Shown piece by piece: positions 1 through 5,904 of a DNA stretch of 14,066 bases. The stretch's first letter is position 1, and every line of letters begins with the position of its first letter. The notes below the pieces were generated by a model. It ran no database searches. It had not been told where the DNA came from and worked only from the letters and a program-made list of their open reading frames with translations. This stretch comes from Fimenecus sp045633505 (lineage in GTDB: Bacteria; Bacillota; Clostridia; Oscillospirales; Acutalibacteraceae): the NCBI GenBank assembly GCA_045633505.1, contig JAZQYK010000073.1:1-14066 (forward strand), written 5' to 3'. Made by a program: the position numbers and the translations under genes.

Positions 1-193
1 TGTTTATTTTGTTCATTCCTATTATCTTCACGCAGAGGACGAAAATGAAATCGCAACCGTGACAAATTACGGAATTGATTTCCATTCTGCCGTGGGGAAA
101 AACAACGTTTTCGCAACACAGTTCCATCCTGAAAAATCAGGTGACGTGGGCTTACAGATTTTAAGAAATTTCGCATCAATGGAGGTAAAATAA
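1..193 (+). CDS. hisH: Imidazole glycerol phosphate synthase, glutamine amidotransferase subunit HisH (3' end only)
   Basis: The reading frame is open from base 2 to a TAA at 191-193, giving about 63 C-terminal residues of a class I glutamine amidotransferase. It contains VYFVHSYY near its start and QFHPEKS further on. The His (codon 125-127) and Glu (codon 131-133) of QFHPEKS are the second and third members of the Cys-His-Glu triad; the nucleophile Cys lies left of the window. HisH hydrolyses glutamine and passes ammonia to HisF in histidine biosynthesis. The stop codon shares its last A with the ATG of hisF (TAATG), so the two subunits are probably translationally coupled. Identity is strong because hisF follows directly. 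Confidence 0.93.
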   Translation, partial: VYFVHSYYLHAEDENEIATVTNYGIDFHSAVGKNNVFATQFHPEKSGDVGLQILRNFASMEVK

Positions 194-948
194 TGTACGC
201 AAAAAGAATTATACCTTGTCTTGATGTGAAAAACGGACGAGTGGTTAAAGGTGTCAGCTTCGTTAATATCCGTGACGCAGGAGACCCCGTGGAATGTGCA
301 ATCGAATACAACAAAAAAGGCGCTGACGAGTTAGTGCTTCTTGATATTACTGCAACTCACGAGGGTAGAGGCACAATGCTGGAAATCGTCCGTCAGGTTG
401 CCGATAATATCTTTATTCCTTTTACAGTAGGTGGCGGAATTAGAACTGTTGACGATTTTAAAGAGCTTCTTCGTGCAGGTGCTGATAAGATTTCAGTAAA
501 CTCTGCTGCTGTGCGAAATCCAGACCTTATAAGTGAGGCAGCATACAAATTCGGTAGCCAATGTGTCGTTTGTGCTATTGATGCAAAGCGAAATGATAAA
601 GGTTGGGAAGTTTATCTTAACGGTGGACGAATAGGGACTGGTATTGATGCAGTCAAATGGGCAGAAGAAGCAGTTAAAAGGGGAGCAGGAGAAATTCTAC
701 TTACAAGTATGGACTGTGACGGTCAAAAGCAGGGCTATGACAATGACCTTAACCGTGCAGTTTCAGAATGTGTAGGTGTGCCTGTAATCGCATCAGGCGG
801 TGCAGGCGCAAAATCCCATTTCCTTGATGCTTTTAATGAAGGCAAAGCTGACGCGGTTCTCGCCGCATCTCTTTTCCACTTCAACGAAATTCCGATTATG
901 GACTTAAAGCACTATCTCCGCGACAACGGAATTCCAGTTAGACTATAA
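193..948 (+). CDS. hisF: Imidazole glycerol phosphate synthase, cyclase subunit HisF
   Basis: The product is 251 residues, the usual length for this (beta/alpha)8-barrel cyclase. HisF joins the nucleotide substrate PRFAR with ammonia from HisH to make imidazole glycerol phosphate and AICAR, a cytoplasmic step of histidine synthesis. The catalytic aspartates are present as D11 (PCLDVKNGR) and D130 (CAIDAKR). The four residues that form the ammonia gate at the base of the barrel in characterised HisF proteins are all visible at the family positions: R5, E46, K99 and E167. The phosphate-site glycines appear as VGGGIR and ASGGAG. GGAGG at 181-185, inside the hisH tail, sits 7 bases before the ATG. 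No hisI or hisE follows, so this is the last gene of its operon. Confidence 0.98.
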   Translation: MYAKRIIPCLDVKNGRVVKGVSFVNIRDAGDPVECAIEYNKKGADELVLLDITATHEGRGTMLEIVRQVADNIFIPFTVGGGIRTVDDFKELLRAGADKISVNSAAVRNPDLISEAAYKFGSQCVVCAIDAKRNDKGWEVYLNGGRIGTGIDAVKWAEEAVKRGAGEILLTSMDCDGQKQGYDNDLNRAVSECVGVPVIASGGAGAKSHFLDAFNEGKADAVLAASLFHFNEIPIMDLKHYLRDNGIPVRL

Positions 949-956
949 TAATGTAG

Positions 957-983
957 GGCGGGGGCTTGCTCCCGCCGATTTTT
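957..983 (+). terminator. Rho-independent terminator after hisF
   Basis: A 9-base stem (GGCGGGGGC with GCTCCCGCC, one G-T wobble) with a very small loop is followed by GATTTTTA, a run of five T at 979-983. It begins 9 bases after the hisF stop and should end histidine operon transcription. The T tract is modest. Confidence 0.7.
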
Positions 984-992
984 ATACACAAC

Positions 993-1021
993 AAAAAACG
1001 GGACGCTGTGGTCAGCGTCCC
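993..1021 (-). terminator. Rho-independent terminator of the nitroreductase gene
   Basis: A perfect 9-base stem at 1000-1008/1013-1021 (GGGACGCTG with CAGCGTCCC) has a 4-base loop. Read on the minus strand it is followed, after one G, by six T (A993-A998 on the plus strand). It starts 9 bases beyond the nitroreductase stop codon. Confidence 0.75.
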
Positions 1022-1029
1022 CTACATTT

Positions 1030-1557
1030 TTATTCAATTACCACACAAACATCATCCAAAGACTTTCTCACTTTGTTCCTTGGATTTTCATCTGCTGAAT
1101 ATCCTGTTGCAATAACAAGTCTAATTTTATCTTCGATGCCAAAATATTCACGGACTTTATCTTCTTCAACCATACCGATAATGCAAGTGCCGAGTCCCAA
1201 ATCAGCAGCCTGTAAGCAGTAGTGAGCAACTGAAAGTCCAATGTCATTTTCTGCCCATTTCTGCTTGTTTTTAACCTTTTCCTCAACAAAAGGCTTGAGT
1301 GTAGCAGGTTGCTCGGTAACAATAGCAAATGCAGGGCAATTCTGCACGAATTTATTTGCACCATTTGGTTGAATGCAATCTCTTATTTTCTCTGCATTTT
1401 TTTCATCGTTGATAATATAATATTTCCAAGGCTGTGAGTTACAAGCAGATGGTGAAAGCCTTGCTGCATCAACACATTTGATAAGCAAATCTGTCTCAAC
1501 TGGTTCGCCATTATAATTTCTGCAACTTTCTCTTTTTAAAATAAGTTCACTAAACAT
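1030..1557 (-). CDS. FMN-dependent nitroreductase family protein
   Basis: The product is 175 residues, typical of the short nitroreductase-like flavoproteins, which bind FMN as dimers and reduce nitro compounds, quinones or other acceptors with NAD(P)H in the cytoplasm. Family landmarks are the N-terminal KRESCRNY (residues 8-15, whose arginines contact FMN phosphate), LSPSACNSQPW (residues 34-44) and GLSVAHYCLQAADLGLGTC (107-125). The C-terminal GYSADENPRNKVRKSLDD is also usual. There is no ferredoxin domain. I chose the ATG at 1557 because AGGAG (1566-1570) lies 8 bases upstream. An upstream in-frame ATG at 1608 would add 17 residues but lies inside the probable promoter. The gene stands alone between its own promoter and terminator, so its natural substrate cannot be inferred from context. 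Confidence 0.9.
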   Translation of the reverse strand: MFSELILKRESCRNYNGEPVETDLLIKCVDAARLSPSACNSQPWKYYIINDEKNAEKIRDCIQPNGANKFVQNCPAFAIVTEQPATLKPFVEEKVKNKQKWAENDIGLSVAHYCLQAADLGLGTCIIGMVEEDKVREYFGIEDKIRLVIATGYSADENPRNKVRKSLDDVCVVIE

Positions 1558-1565
1558 AAATATTT

Positions 1566-1570
1566 CTCCT
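1566..1570 (-). promoter_or_regulatory. Ribosome binding site deciding the nitroreductase start
   Basis: AGGAG on the minus strand is placed 8 bases before the ATG at 1557. It supports the 175-residue product over the longer open frame that starts at 1608. Confidence 0.8.
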
Positions 1571-1587
1571 AAATTTATTGTAAAATA

Positions 1588-1616
1588 ATTATATACTAAA
1601 AAAATCATATCTTCAA
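1588..1616 (-). promoter_or_regulatory. Sigma-A type promoter of the nitroreductase gene
   Basis: On the minus strand TTGAAG (1616-1611) and TATAAT (1593-1588) are separated by 17 bases. The -10 box is perfect and the -35 box is near-consensus. Transcription would start around 1581, giving a leader of about 24 bases. A 5-bp dyad, AACAA (1615-1619) and TTGTT (1624-1628), touches the -35 box and could bind a regulator; no regulator is identified. Confidence 0.75.
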
Positions 1617-1629
1617 CAATAATTTGTTA

Positions 1630-1658
1630 TAGACTTTTACATATTTCTTTGTTAAAAT
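1630..1658 (+). promoter_or_regulatory. Possible weak promoter of the nicotinate phosphoribosyltransferase unit
   Basis: TAGACT and TAAAAT are separated by 17 bases just ahead of the gene. The match is moderate. The implied start point (about 1665) falls on the ribosome site AGGTGA (1665-1670), which would leave almost no leader. The true promoter may therefore lie slightly upstream in the same 119-base divergent gap. Confidence 0.35.
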
Positions 1659-1676
1659 AATAGCAGGTGATTATAT

Positions 1677-3119
1677 ATGAAAAGAAATCTTTCATTGATG
1701 ACGGAACTTTATGAGCTTACAATGGCAAACGGTTTTTTTGAAAATGGAAAAAGTGACGAAGTTGCTTATTTTGACATGTTTTTTAGACGTGTTCCCGATA
1801 AAGGTGGTTTTGCTGTATTTGCGGGGCTTTCACAGATTATTGAATATTTAAAAAATCTTAGCTTTTCCCAAGAAGATTTAGAATATCTTAAAACCCAGGG
1901 GCTTTCCGATGGCTTTATCGACTATCTTCGTGATTTTGAGTTTAAATGTGATGTTTGGTCCGTACCTGAGGGTACACCGATTTTTCCTAATGAACCCGTA
2001 ATCAAAGTTCGTGGTCCGATTATTCAGGCTCAGCTTATTGAAACAATTCTTCTTGTATCAATGAATTACCAAAGTCTTATTGCCACAAAAGCAAACCGAC
2101 TTGTCCGTGCGGCAAAGGGTACTGCGGTTGCTGAGTTTGGCACTCGTCGTTCAATCGGATTTGACTCAGCTTATTATGGCTCTCGTGCTGCTTATATCGG
2201 TGGTTGTGTTGGTACTTCCGGTGTGCTTCAGGGTAAGGATTTCAATATTCCCACAATGAACGCTATGATTCACAGCTGGGTGCAGATGTTTGACTCAGAA
2301 TATGATGCGTTTTGTGAATATGCAAGACTTTATCCTGATGATTGTTCGCTTGTTATTGATACTTATGACACCCTTAAAAGCGGTGTGCCAAATGCAATCA
2401 AGGCTTTTGATGACGTGTTAAAACCAATGGGCAAGCGTCCCGCAGGAGTAAGAATTGACTCAGGGGATATTACTTATCTCTCAAAGAAAGTCAGAAAAAT
2501 GCTTGATGAAGCAGGGTATCCCGATTGCAATATTATCGCTTCCAACTCCCTTGATGAATACATTATCAACGATATGATTTTGCAAGGAGCAAAGGTGGAT
2601 TGCTTCGTTGTCGGCGAAAGGCTTATAAATTCGGCTTCATCACCGATTTTCAGCGGTGTTTATAAATTATCTGCGGTTGAGAAAAACGGTGACATTATCC
2701 CAAAAATCAACTTGTCGGAAAACGTGAGCAAAATCACAACCCCACACTCAAAAATGCTTTATCGTCTTTTTGACTGTAATACAGGCAAGGCAATTGCCGA
2801 CGTTCTCACTTTAGAAAACGAAACTATTGACGACTCAAAGCCATACACGCTCTTTGACCCTGATTTTACGTGGAAGCGCAAAGAGGTAGAAAATTTTGTT
2901 GCAAGAAAATTACTTGTACCGATTTTTGAAAATGGCAAATGTGTTTATAAAGAACCGACACTCGATGAAATCCGTGATTATTGTTCGGAACAAATCGACA
3001 ATCTTTGGGAAGAGGTTAAACGATTTGAAAATCCGCACACATATTACGTTGACCTTTCAGAAAATTTATGGAGAGTGCGTAAAAATCTTATTGAGGAATA
3101 TAAAGGAGTTAAGAAATAA
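1677..3119 (+). CDS. pncB: Nicotinate phosphoribosyltransferase
   Basis: This enzyme of 480 residues makes nicotinate mononucleotide and pyrophosphate from nicotinate and PRPP, with ATP hydrolysis. It is the first step of the Preiss-Handler route for salvaging niacin into NAD. The sequence opens with LMTELYELTMANGFF, characteristic of the family. It contains EFGTRRS (residues 153-159), IHSW (198-201, H199 being the likely phosphorylated histidine), RIDSGD (259-264, the PRPP-site loop) and ASNSLDE. Length fits the longer bacterial form found in Firmicutes. AGGTGA at 1665-1670 precedes the ATG by 6 bases. The TAA overlaps the ATG of the downstream pyrophosphatase by one base, so the two are probably coupled. 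No riboswitch-like structure was seen upstream. Family assignment is secure; the symbol is the usual one for this reaction. Confidence 0.95.
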   Translation: MKRNLSLMTELYELTMANGFFENGKSDEVAYFDMFFRRVPDKGGFAVFAGLSQIIEYLKNLSFSQEDLEYLKTQGLSDGFIDYLRDFEFKCDVWSVPEGTPIFPNEPVIKVRGPIIQAQLIETILLVSMNYQSLIATKANRLVRAAKGTAVAEFGTRRSIGFDSAYYGSRAAYIGGCVGTSGVLQGKDFNIPTMNAMIHSWVQMFDSEYDAFCEYARLYPDDCSLVIDTYDTLKSGVPNAIKAFDDVLKPMGKRPAGVRIDSGDITYLSKKVRKMLDEAGYPDCNIIASNSLDEYIINDMILQGAKVDCFVVGERLINSASSPIFSGVYKLSAVEKNGDIIPKINLSENVSKITTPHSKMLYRLFDCNTGKAIADVLTLENETIDDSKPYTLFDPDFTWKRKEVENFVARKLLVPIFENGKCVYKEPTLDEIRDYCSEQIDNLWEEVKRFENPHTYYVDLSENLWRVRKNLIEEYKGVKK

Positions 3120-3646
3120 TGAATATCTGGCACGATATTGACAGCAAGAGAATTACAAGAAAAGATTTTGAAGCCGTTATTGAAATCAGTAAGGGCAGTA
3201 AGATGAAATATGAACTTGACAAAGAAACGGGACTTTTAAAGCTTGACCGTGTGCTTCACACGTCAACTCACTATCCTGCAAACTACGGTTTTATTCCGAA
3301 AACCTTTGCCGATGATAATGACCCGCTTGACGTGCTTGTGCTTTGTTCCGAACAAATTGAAACAATGGCGCTTGTGCGTTGCTATCCCATTGGTGTAATT
3401 TCAATGGTTGACGGCGGTCATGCTGATGATAAAATTATTGCAATTCCGTTTGGCGACCCGACGTATAATGAGTATAAGGATATCAGTCAGCTTCCAAAGC
3501 ATATTTTTGATGAAATGATTCATTTCTTTACTGTTTATAAAATGCTCGAAAATAAAGATACGGCTATTGACGAAGCAAAAGGCGTTCTTGCGGCAATTGA
3601 TATTATTGACGAGGCAATTGAAGGCTACAAAAAGAAATTCGGATAA
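3119..3646 (+). CDS. ppa: Inorganic pyrophosphatase, family I
   Basis: The product is 175 residues, standard for a bacterial family I soluble pyrophosphatase, a Mg-dependent cytoplasmic enzyme that splits pyrophosphate into two phosphates. The signature DNDPLDVL carries metal ligands D66, D68 and D71. A second acidic cluster, VDGGHADDK, supplies D98, D103 and the substrate-binding K105. KMKYELDKETG and HYPANYGFIP are further family motifs. AAAGGAG (3102-3108) in the end of the upstream gene serves its ATG, which overlaps the previous stop (TAATG). Pairing it with nicotinate phosphoribosyltransferase makes sense, since that enzyme releases pyrophosphate and its removal pulls NAD salvage forward. 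This may also be the cell's general pyrophosphatase; the window cannot tell. Confidence 0.96.
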   Translation: MNIWHDIDSKRITRKDFEAVIEISKGSKMKYELDKETGLLKLDRVLHTSTHYPANYGFIPKTFADDNDPLDVLVLCSEQIETMALVRCYPIGVISMVDGGHADDKIIAIPFGDPTYNEYKDISQLPKHIFDEMIHFFTVYKMLENKDTAIDEAKGVLAAIDIIDEAIEGYKKKFG

Positions 3647-3666
3647 TTAAATAAAAATCAACTTTC

Positions 3667-3700
3667 ACACCTTATTCCACACGGAATAGGGTGTTTTTTT
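3667..3700 (+). terminator. Strong Rho-independent terminator after the pyrophosphatase gene
   Basis: A 12-base stem (3667-3678 with 3683-3694, one G-T wobble) closes a 4-base ACAC loop. The seven T at 3694-3700 follow, the first of them also closing the stem. It isolates the NAD-salvage unit from the cell wall cluster downstream. Confidence 0.92.
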
Positions 3701-3840
3701 ATTGCAATTTGTTTGGTGTGATACCGTGATAAACGCAGGGAAGGTGTTCCGAAATATGCGGAATGCATTTTTGTGCAATACACACAAATTAACGCTAAAA
3801 AATTTGTAGAAAAATGCACAAAAGAATTTTTATGTTTTCC
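3701..3840. other. Intergenic region with nested dyads, no recognisable gene
   Basis: No credible gene is seen between the terminator and the mraZ promoter. The region has three dyads. TTCCG/CGGAA lies at 3747-3751/3759-3763. A nested pair follows: outer arms TTTTGTGCA (3769-3777) and TGCACAAAA (3815-3823), with inner arms ACAAATT (3784-3790) and AATTTGT (3801-3807). A short direct repeat GTGATA occurs at 3718 and 3726, and TTGCAATTT at 3702 recurs at 3841 in the promoter. The nested dyad could be a protein-binding site or an RNA structure; nothing identifies which. Confidence 0.4.
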
Positions 3841-3869
3841 TTGCAATTTTTAAAGTATTATTGTATAAT
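3841..3869 (+). promoter_or_regulatory. Sigma-A promoter of the division and cell wall cluster
   Basis: TTGCAA (3841-3846) and a perfect TATAAT (3864-3869) are separated by exactly 17 bases. Transcription would start near 3876, giving mraZ a leader of about 80 bases. This is the only good promoter seen ahead of the cluster and probably drives mraZ and the genes after it. Confidence 0.85.
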
Positions 3870-3880
3870 AAAGGCATTGA

Positions 3881-3918
3881 GTGGGGGGATTTTGCACCCA
3901 AATTACACCAAAATGGGT
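3881..3918 (+). promoter_or_regulatory. Candidate MraZ operator in the mraZ leader
   Basis: MraZ proteins studied elsewhere repress their own operon by binding short G-rich direct repeats near the promoter (TGGGN units in E. coli). Here GTGGGG occurs at 3881-3886 and TGGGT at 3914-3918. Between and overlapping them, CACCCAAAT (3895-3903) and CACCAAAAT (3906-3914) form an imperfect direct repeat with an 11-base period. ACCCA (3896-3900) and TGGGT (3914-3918) also make a small inverted repeat. The canonical evenly spaced TGGGN array is not present, so the assignment rests on position and one-turn spacing only. Confidence 0.35.
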
Positions 3919-3941
3919 AAATAGATAAAAACTAACTACGA

Positions 3942-3946
3942 AAGGA
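3942..3946 (+). promoter_or_regulatory. Ribosome binding site deciding the mraZ start
   Basis: AAGGA lies 9 bases before the ATG at 3956. An in-frame ATG at 3947 would touch this site and is therefore unlikely to be used. Confidence 0.75.
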
Positions 3947-3955
3947 ATGAATAAA

Positions 3956-4366
3956 ATGGCATTTGTTAACGTGTATTATCACAATCTTGACTCTAAAAAC
4001 CGTTTGTTTATTCCTGTGCGTTTCCGCGACCAGCTTGGCGAAAGATTTTACATTATGCCGGGTCCCGACGAAAGTTTATTTGTTTATCCCGAAGAAACCT
4101 TTAACGAAATCGCTGAACAATACAGAAAAACTCACCGTGACCTTGATGCCCAGACTGCTTTTTACAGCAACGTGTCCGAAGCGACTGTTGACAATCAAGG
4201 ACGTGTTTCTCTCGATGCCCGTCACGTTCAACATTCAGGGCTCACGAAAGAGGTTGCCGTGATTGGTAGCGGACGAAGAGTGGTAATCAAGCCTCTTGAG
4301 AAATTCAAAATTACTGAAGTTAAAACAAGCGAGGCGATTGATTTTACAGAAGACATTGATTGGTAA
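3956..4366 (+). CDS. mraZ: Transcriptional regulator MraZ
   Basis: With the start at 3956 the product is 136 residues, close to the family norm. MraZ is a DNA-binding protein of the AbrB/SpoVT-like fold that forms rings and controls the cell division and wall cluster it heads. Both internal repeats are visible: LDSKNRLFIPVRFR (residues 11-24) and VDNQGRVSLDARH (78-90), the second followed by the conserved KEVAVIGSG. Two departures from the usual motif stand out. The first repeat reads K-N-R where K-G-R is typical, and the second repeat has L-D in place of the usual I-P. They could reflect altered DNA recognition, matching the lack of a classical TGGGN array upstream. rsmH begins 6 bases after the stop. 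Confidence 0.95.
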   Translation: MAFVNVYYHNLDSKNRLFIPVRFRDQLGERFYIMPGPDESLFVYPEETFNEIAEQYRKTHRDLDAQTAFYSNVSEATVDNQGRVSLDARHVQHSGLTKEVAVIGSGRRVVIKPLEKFKITEVKTSEAIDFTEDIDW

Positions 4367-4372
4367 TAAAAT

Positions 4373-5287
4373 ATGGAATTTCAACATATTTCAGTTTTGT
4401 TTGATGAAACGATTGAGTCTCTCAATATAAAGTCTGACGGATTTTACGTTGACTGTACCTGCGGCGGTGCAGGGCATTCAAGCGCAATTCTCAAAAATAT
4501 GACAAAGGGCACTTTGGTTGCTATCGACCGTGACCCTGATGCTATAAAGGTAATAACGGAACGAATTGGCGAAAACAGTCAGGTTCAGATTGTCAATGAT
4601 AACTTTTTTAACGTAAAGAATATTCTTGACGGCAGAAAGGCGGATGGCATACTTGCCGATTTGGGCGTCAGTTCTTTTCAGCTTGATACTGCTGAAAGAG
4701 GTTTTTCATTTCACCACGATGCTCCTCTTGATATGAGAATGAGCAAAAGCGGTAAAAGTGCTTTTGACGTTGTGAATACATACTCGGAGCAAGAACTCGG
4801 CAATATTATATATAAGTATGGCGAAGAAAAGTTTTCAAGAAGCATTGCAAAAAACATTGTTAAAGCAAGAAGCGAAAGGCCGATTGAAACAACACTTGAA
4901 TTAGCAGAGATTATTAAAGACTCAGTCCCTGCAAAATACCGTCGTGACGGACATCCTGCAAGAAAAACCTTTCAGGCAATAAGAATTGAAGTCAACGACG
5001 AGTTGTCAGGATTAAGTCAGGCAATAGAAGATATGTTTGACTGCTTAAAAATTGGCGGAAGGCTTTCAATAATAACTTTCCATTCCCTTGAGGACAGAGC
5101 AGTTAAAGACGTGTTCAAAAAATTCACTGAGGGCTGTACTTGCCCCAAGGATTTTCCGATTTGTGTATGTGGTAACACTCCATCGGGCAAAATTATCAAC
5201 AAGGGTGTTTCAGCAAAGCAAAGTGAACTTCAAATGAATAACCGAAGCCGAAGCGCAAAGCTTCGCACAATCGAAAAGATAAAGTAG
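4373..5287 (+). CDS. rsmH: 16S rRNA (cytosine(1402)-N(4))-methyltransferase RsmH
   Basis: The product is 304 residues, typical of RsmH (MraW), which uses S-adenosylmethionine to methylate N4 of C1402 in 16S rRNA and tunes the ribosomal P site. HISVLFDETIESL at the N-terminus, the SAM-binding loop DCTCGGAGHSS (residues 27-37), AIDRDPDAI (50-58), ADLGVSSFQLD (95-105), QAIRIEVNDEL (201-211) and ITFHSLEDRAVK (234-245) are all present. Four cysteines (255, 257, 264, 266) form the C-x-C...C-x-C cluster seen in many Firmicutes homologues. There is no good ribosome binding site before the ATG, only GGTAA at the end of mraZ, so translation is probably coupled to mraZ six bases upstream. Confidence 0.97.
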   Translation: MEFQHISVLFDETIESLNIKSDGFYVDCTCGGAGHSSAILKNMTKGTLVAIDRDPDAIKVITERIGENSQVQIVNDNFFNVKNILDGRKADGILADLGVSSFQLDTAERGFSFHHDAPLDMRMSKSGKSAFDVVNTYSEQELGNIIYKYGEEKFSRSIAKNIVKARSERPIETTLELAEIIKDSVPAKYRRDGHPARKTFQAIRIEVNDELSGLSQAIEDMFDCLKIGGRLSIITFHSLEDRAVKDVFKKFTEGCTCPKDFPICVCGNTPSGKIINKGVSAKQSELQMNNRSRSAKLRTIEKIK

Positions 5288-5306
5288 AAAGAAAAGGAAG
5301 AGAAGG

Positions 5307-5822
5307 ATGGCACAGTATAACAGATACGAGTCATACAAATTTGAATATTTCGAACCAAAAACTGTGTCAACCAGTAATGCGGCGCCAAAAATCAAGCCGC
5401 AGCCTCAGAAAAGACCGCAGCTTAAGGTTTTAGAGTCGCCAAAGCCTACAAGAGCACAGCTTCAAAACGAAGCAAGACAAAGTGCGCGTCAGGCAAGAAA
5501 AATTCTTGCAATTGCTTGTGCAGTAATGCTTTTTATGGCTATGGTGATTTACAGCCGTGTTCAATTGGATGAAATCAACCGTGAAATAAGTCAGGTTGAA
5601 AGTTCAATGAAAATCGCACAGAGCGATACGGTAAGACTCACGAATGACCTTAATTCAATAATATCTATCAACAAGGTTGAGGATTATGCACTTAACGTTT
5701 TGGGTATGGTTAAGGTGCAGGATTATCAGGTCGTTTACGTTGATTTGTCAGGTGAAGACAGTGTGGTTAAGGCAAACGGAAAAACCACCGACCAGACAGT
5801 TATAAATGAGGAAACTGAATAA
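5307..5822 (+). CDS. ftsL: Cell division protein FtsL-like, bitopic with coiled coil
   Basis: The product is 171 residues with the layout of FtsL. It has a basic, proline-rich cytoplasmic tail (about 1-64), one membrane segment (about 66-84, ILAIACAVMLFMAMVIYSRV) and an extracellular coiled coil (about 86-122). The family-like INKVEDYALNVLGMVK follows, with a polar tail. FtsL works outside the membrane with DivIC/FtsB and FtsQ/DivIB to recruit and activate FtsW and its partner transpeptidase. Sequence identity in this family is low, so the call rests on topology, the ..A...LGM motif and its place between rsmH and a class B PBP. DivIC shares this architecture but is normally encoded elsewhere. 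AAGGAAG (5294-5300) is 6 bases before the ATG. The tyrosine- and phenylalanine-rich N-terminus (residues 4-15) is distinctive. Confidence 0.85.
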   Translation: MAQYNRYESYKFEYFEPKTVSTSNAAPKIKPQPQKRPQLKVLESPKPTRAQLQNEARQSARQARKILAIACAVMLFMAMVIYSRVQLDEINREISQVESSMKIAQSDTVRLTNDLNSIISINKVEDYALNVLGMVKVQDYQVVYVDLSGEDSVVKANGKTTDQTVINEETE

Positions 5823-5844
5823 TATATTATTTAACGAAAGCAAA

Positions 5845-5868
5845 GGGAGTTGAGATATCTTGACTCTC
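5845..5868 (+). promoter_or_regulatory. Near-perfect palindrome in the leader of the PBP gene
   Basis: The core GAGTTGAGATATCTTGACTC (5847-5866) pairs with itself across an ATAT centre. Seven standard base pairs and two G-T wobbles surround the centre, and two more pairs extend it to 5845-5868. As RNA it would form a hairpin that hides the AAAGGGAG sequence at 5842-5849 and the TTG at 5860. As DNA it could be an operator. It lies in the widest gap of the cluster, 97 bases between ftsL and the ATG of the PBP. Confidence 0.5.
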
Positions 5869-5904
5869 GTTTTGTGCTATATTAGGGGAAGGTTTGCCGT
5901 AAAG

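Larger units (their letters stand above)
950..1028. repeat. Two-hairpin intergenic element with inverted AATGTAGGG ends
   Basis: The gap between hisF and the convergent nitroreductase gene is filled by two GC-rich hairpins in AT-rich surroundings. The left end reads AATGTAGGG (950-958) and the right end reads CCCTACATT (1020-1028), an exact 9-base inverted repeat. Hairpin stems lie at 957-965/968-976 and 1000-1008/1013-1021, separated by an A/T-rich spacer. The mirrored ends and GC-rich arms look like a short dispersed intergenic repeat more than two unrelated terminators. Only one copy is visible here, so a repeat family is an inference. I have an unverified recollection that TGTAGGG-headed hairpins are common between genes in Clostridia. 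Confidence 0.5.

Noticed and set aside
1558..1608. Longer nitroreductase start at 1608
   Set aside because: The added 17 residues are encoded over the predicted -10 and -35 boxes and fall outside the family alignment; AGGAG fits the ATG at 1557.
1558..1676. Riboswitch ahead of the nicotinate phosphoribosyltransferase gene
   Set aside because: The gap is short, AT-rich and without stable stems; no known aptamer pattern is recognisable.
3658..3846. Minus-strand open frame of 62 codons in the gap before mraZ
   Set aside because: It runs through the terminator hairpin and the mraZ -35 box, has no convincing ribosome site, and its composition looks like random AT-rich sequence.
3947..3955. Earlier mraZ start at 3947
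   Set aside because: The ATG touches the AAAGGAA sequence that would have to serve it; the ATG at 3956 has correct spacing and fits the usual MraZ N-terminus.
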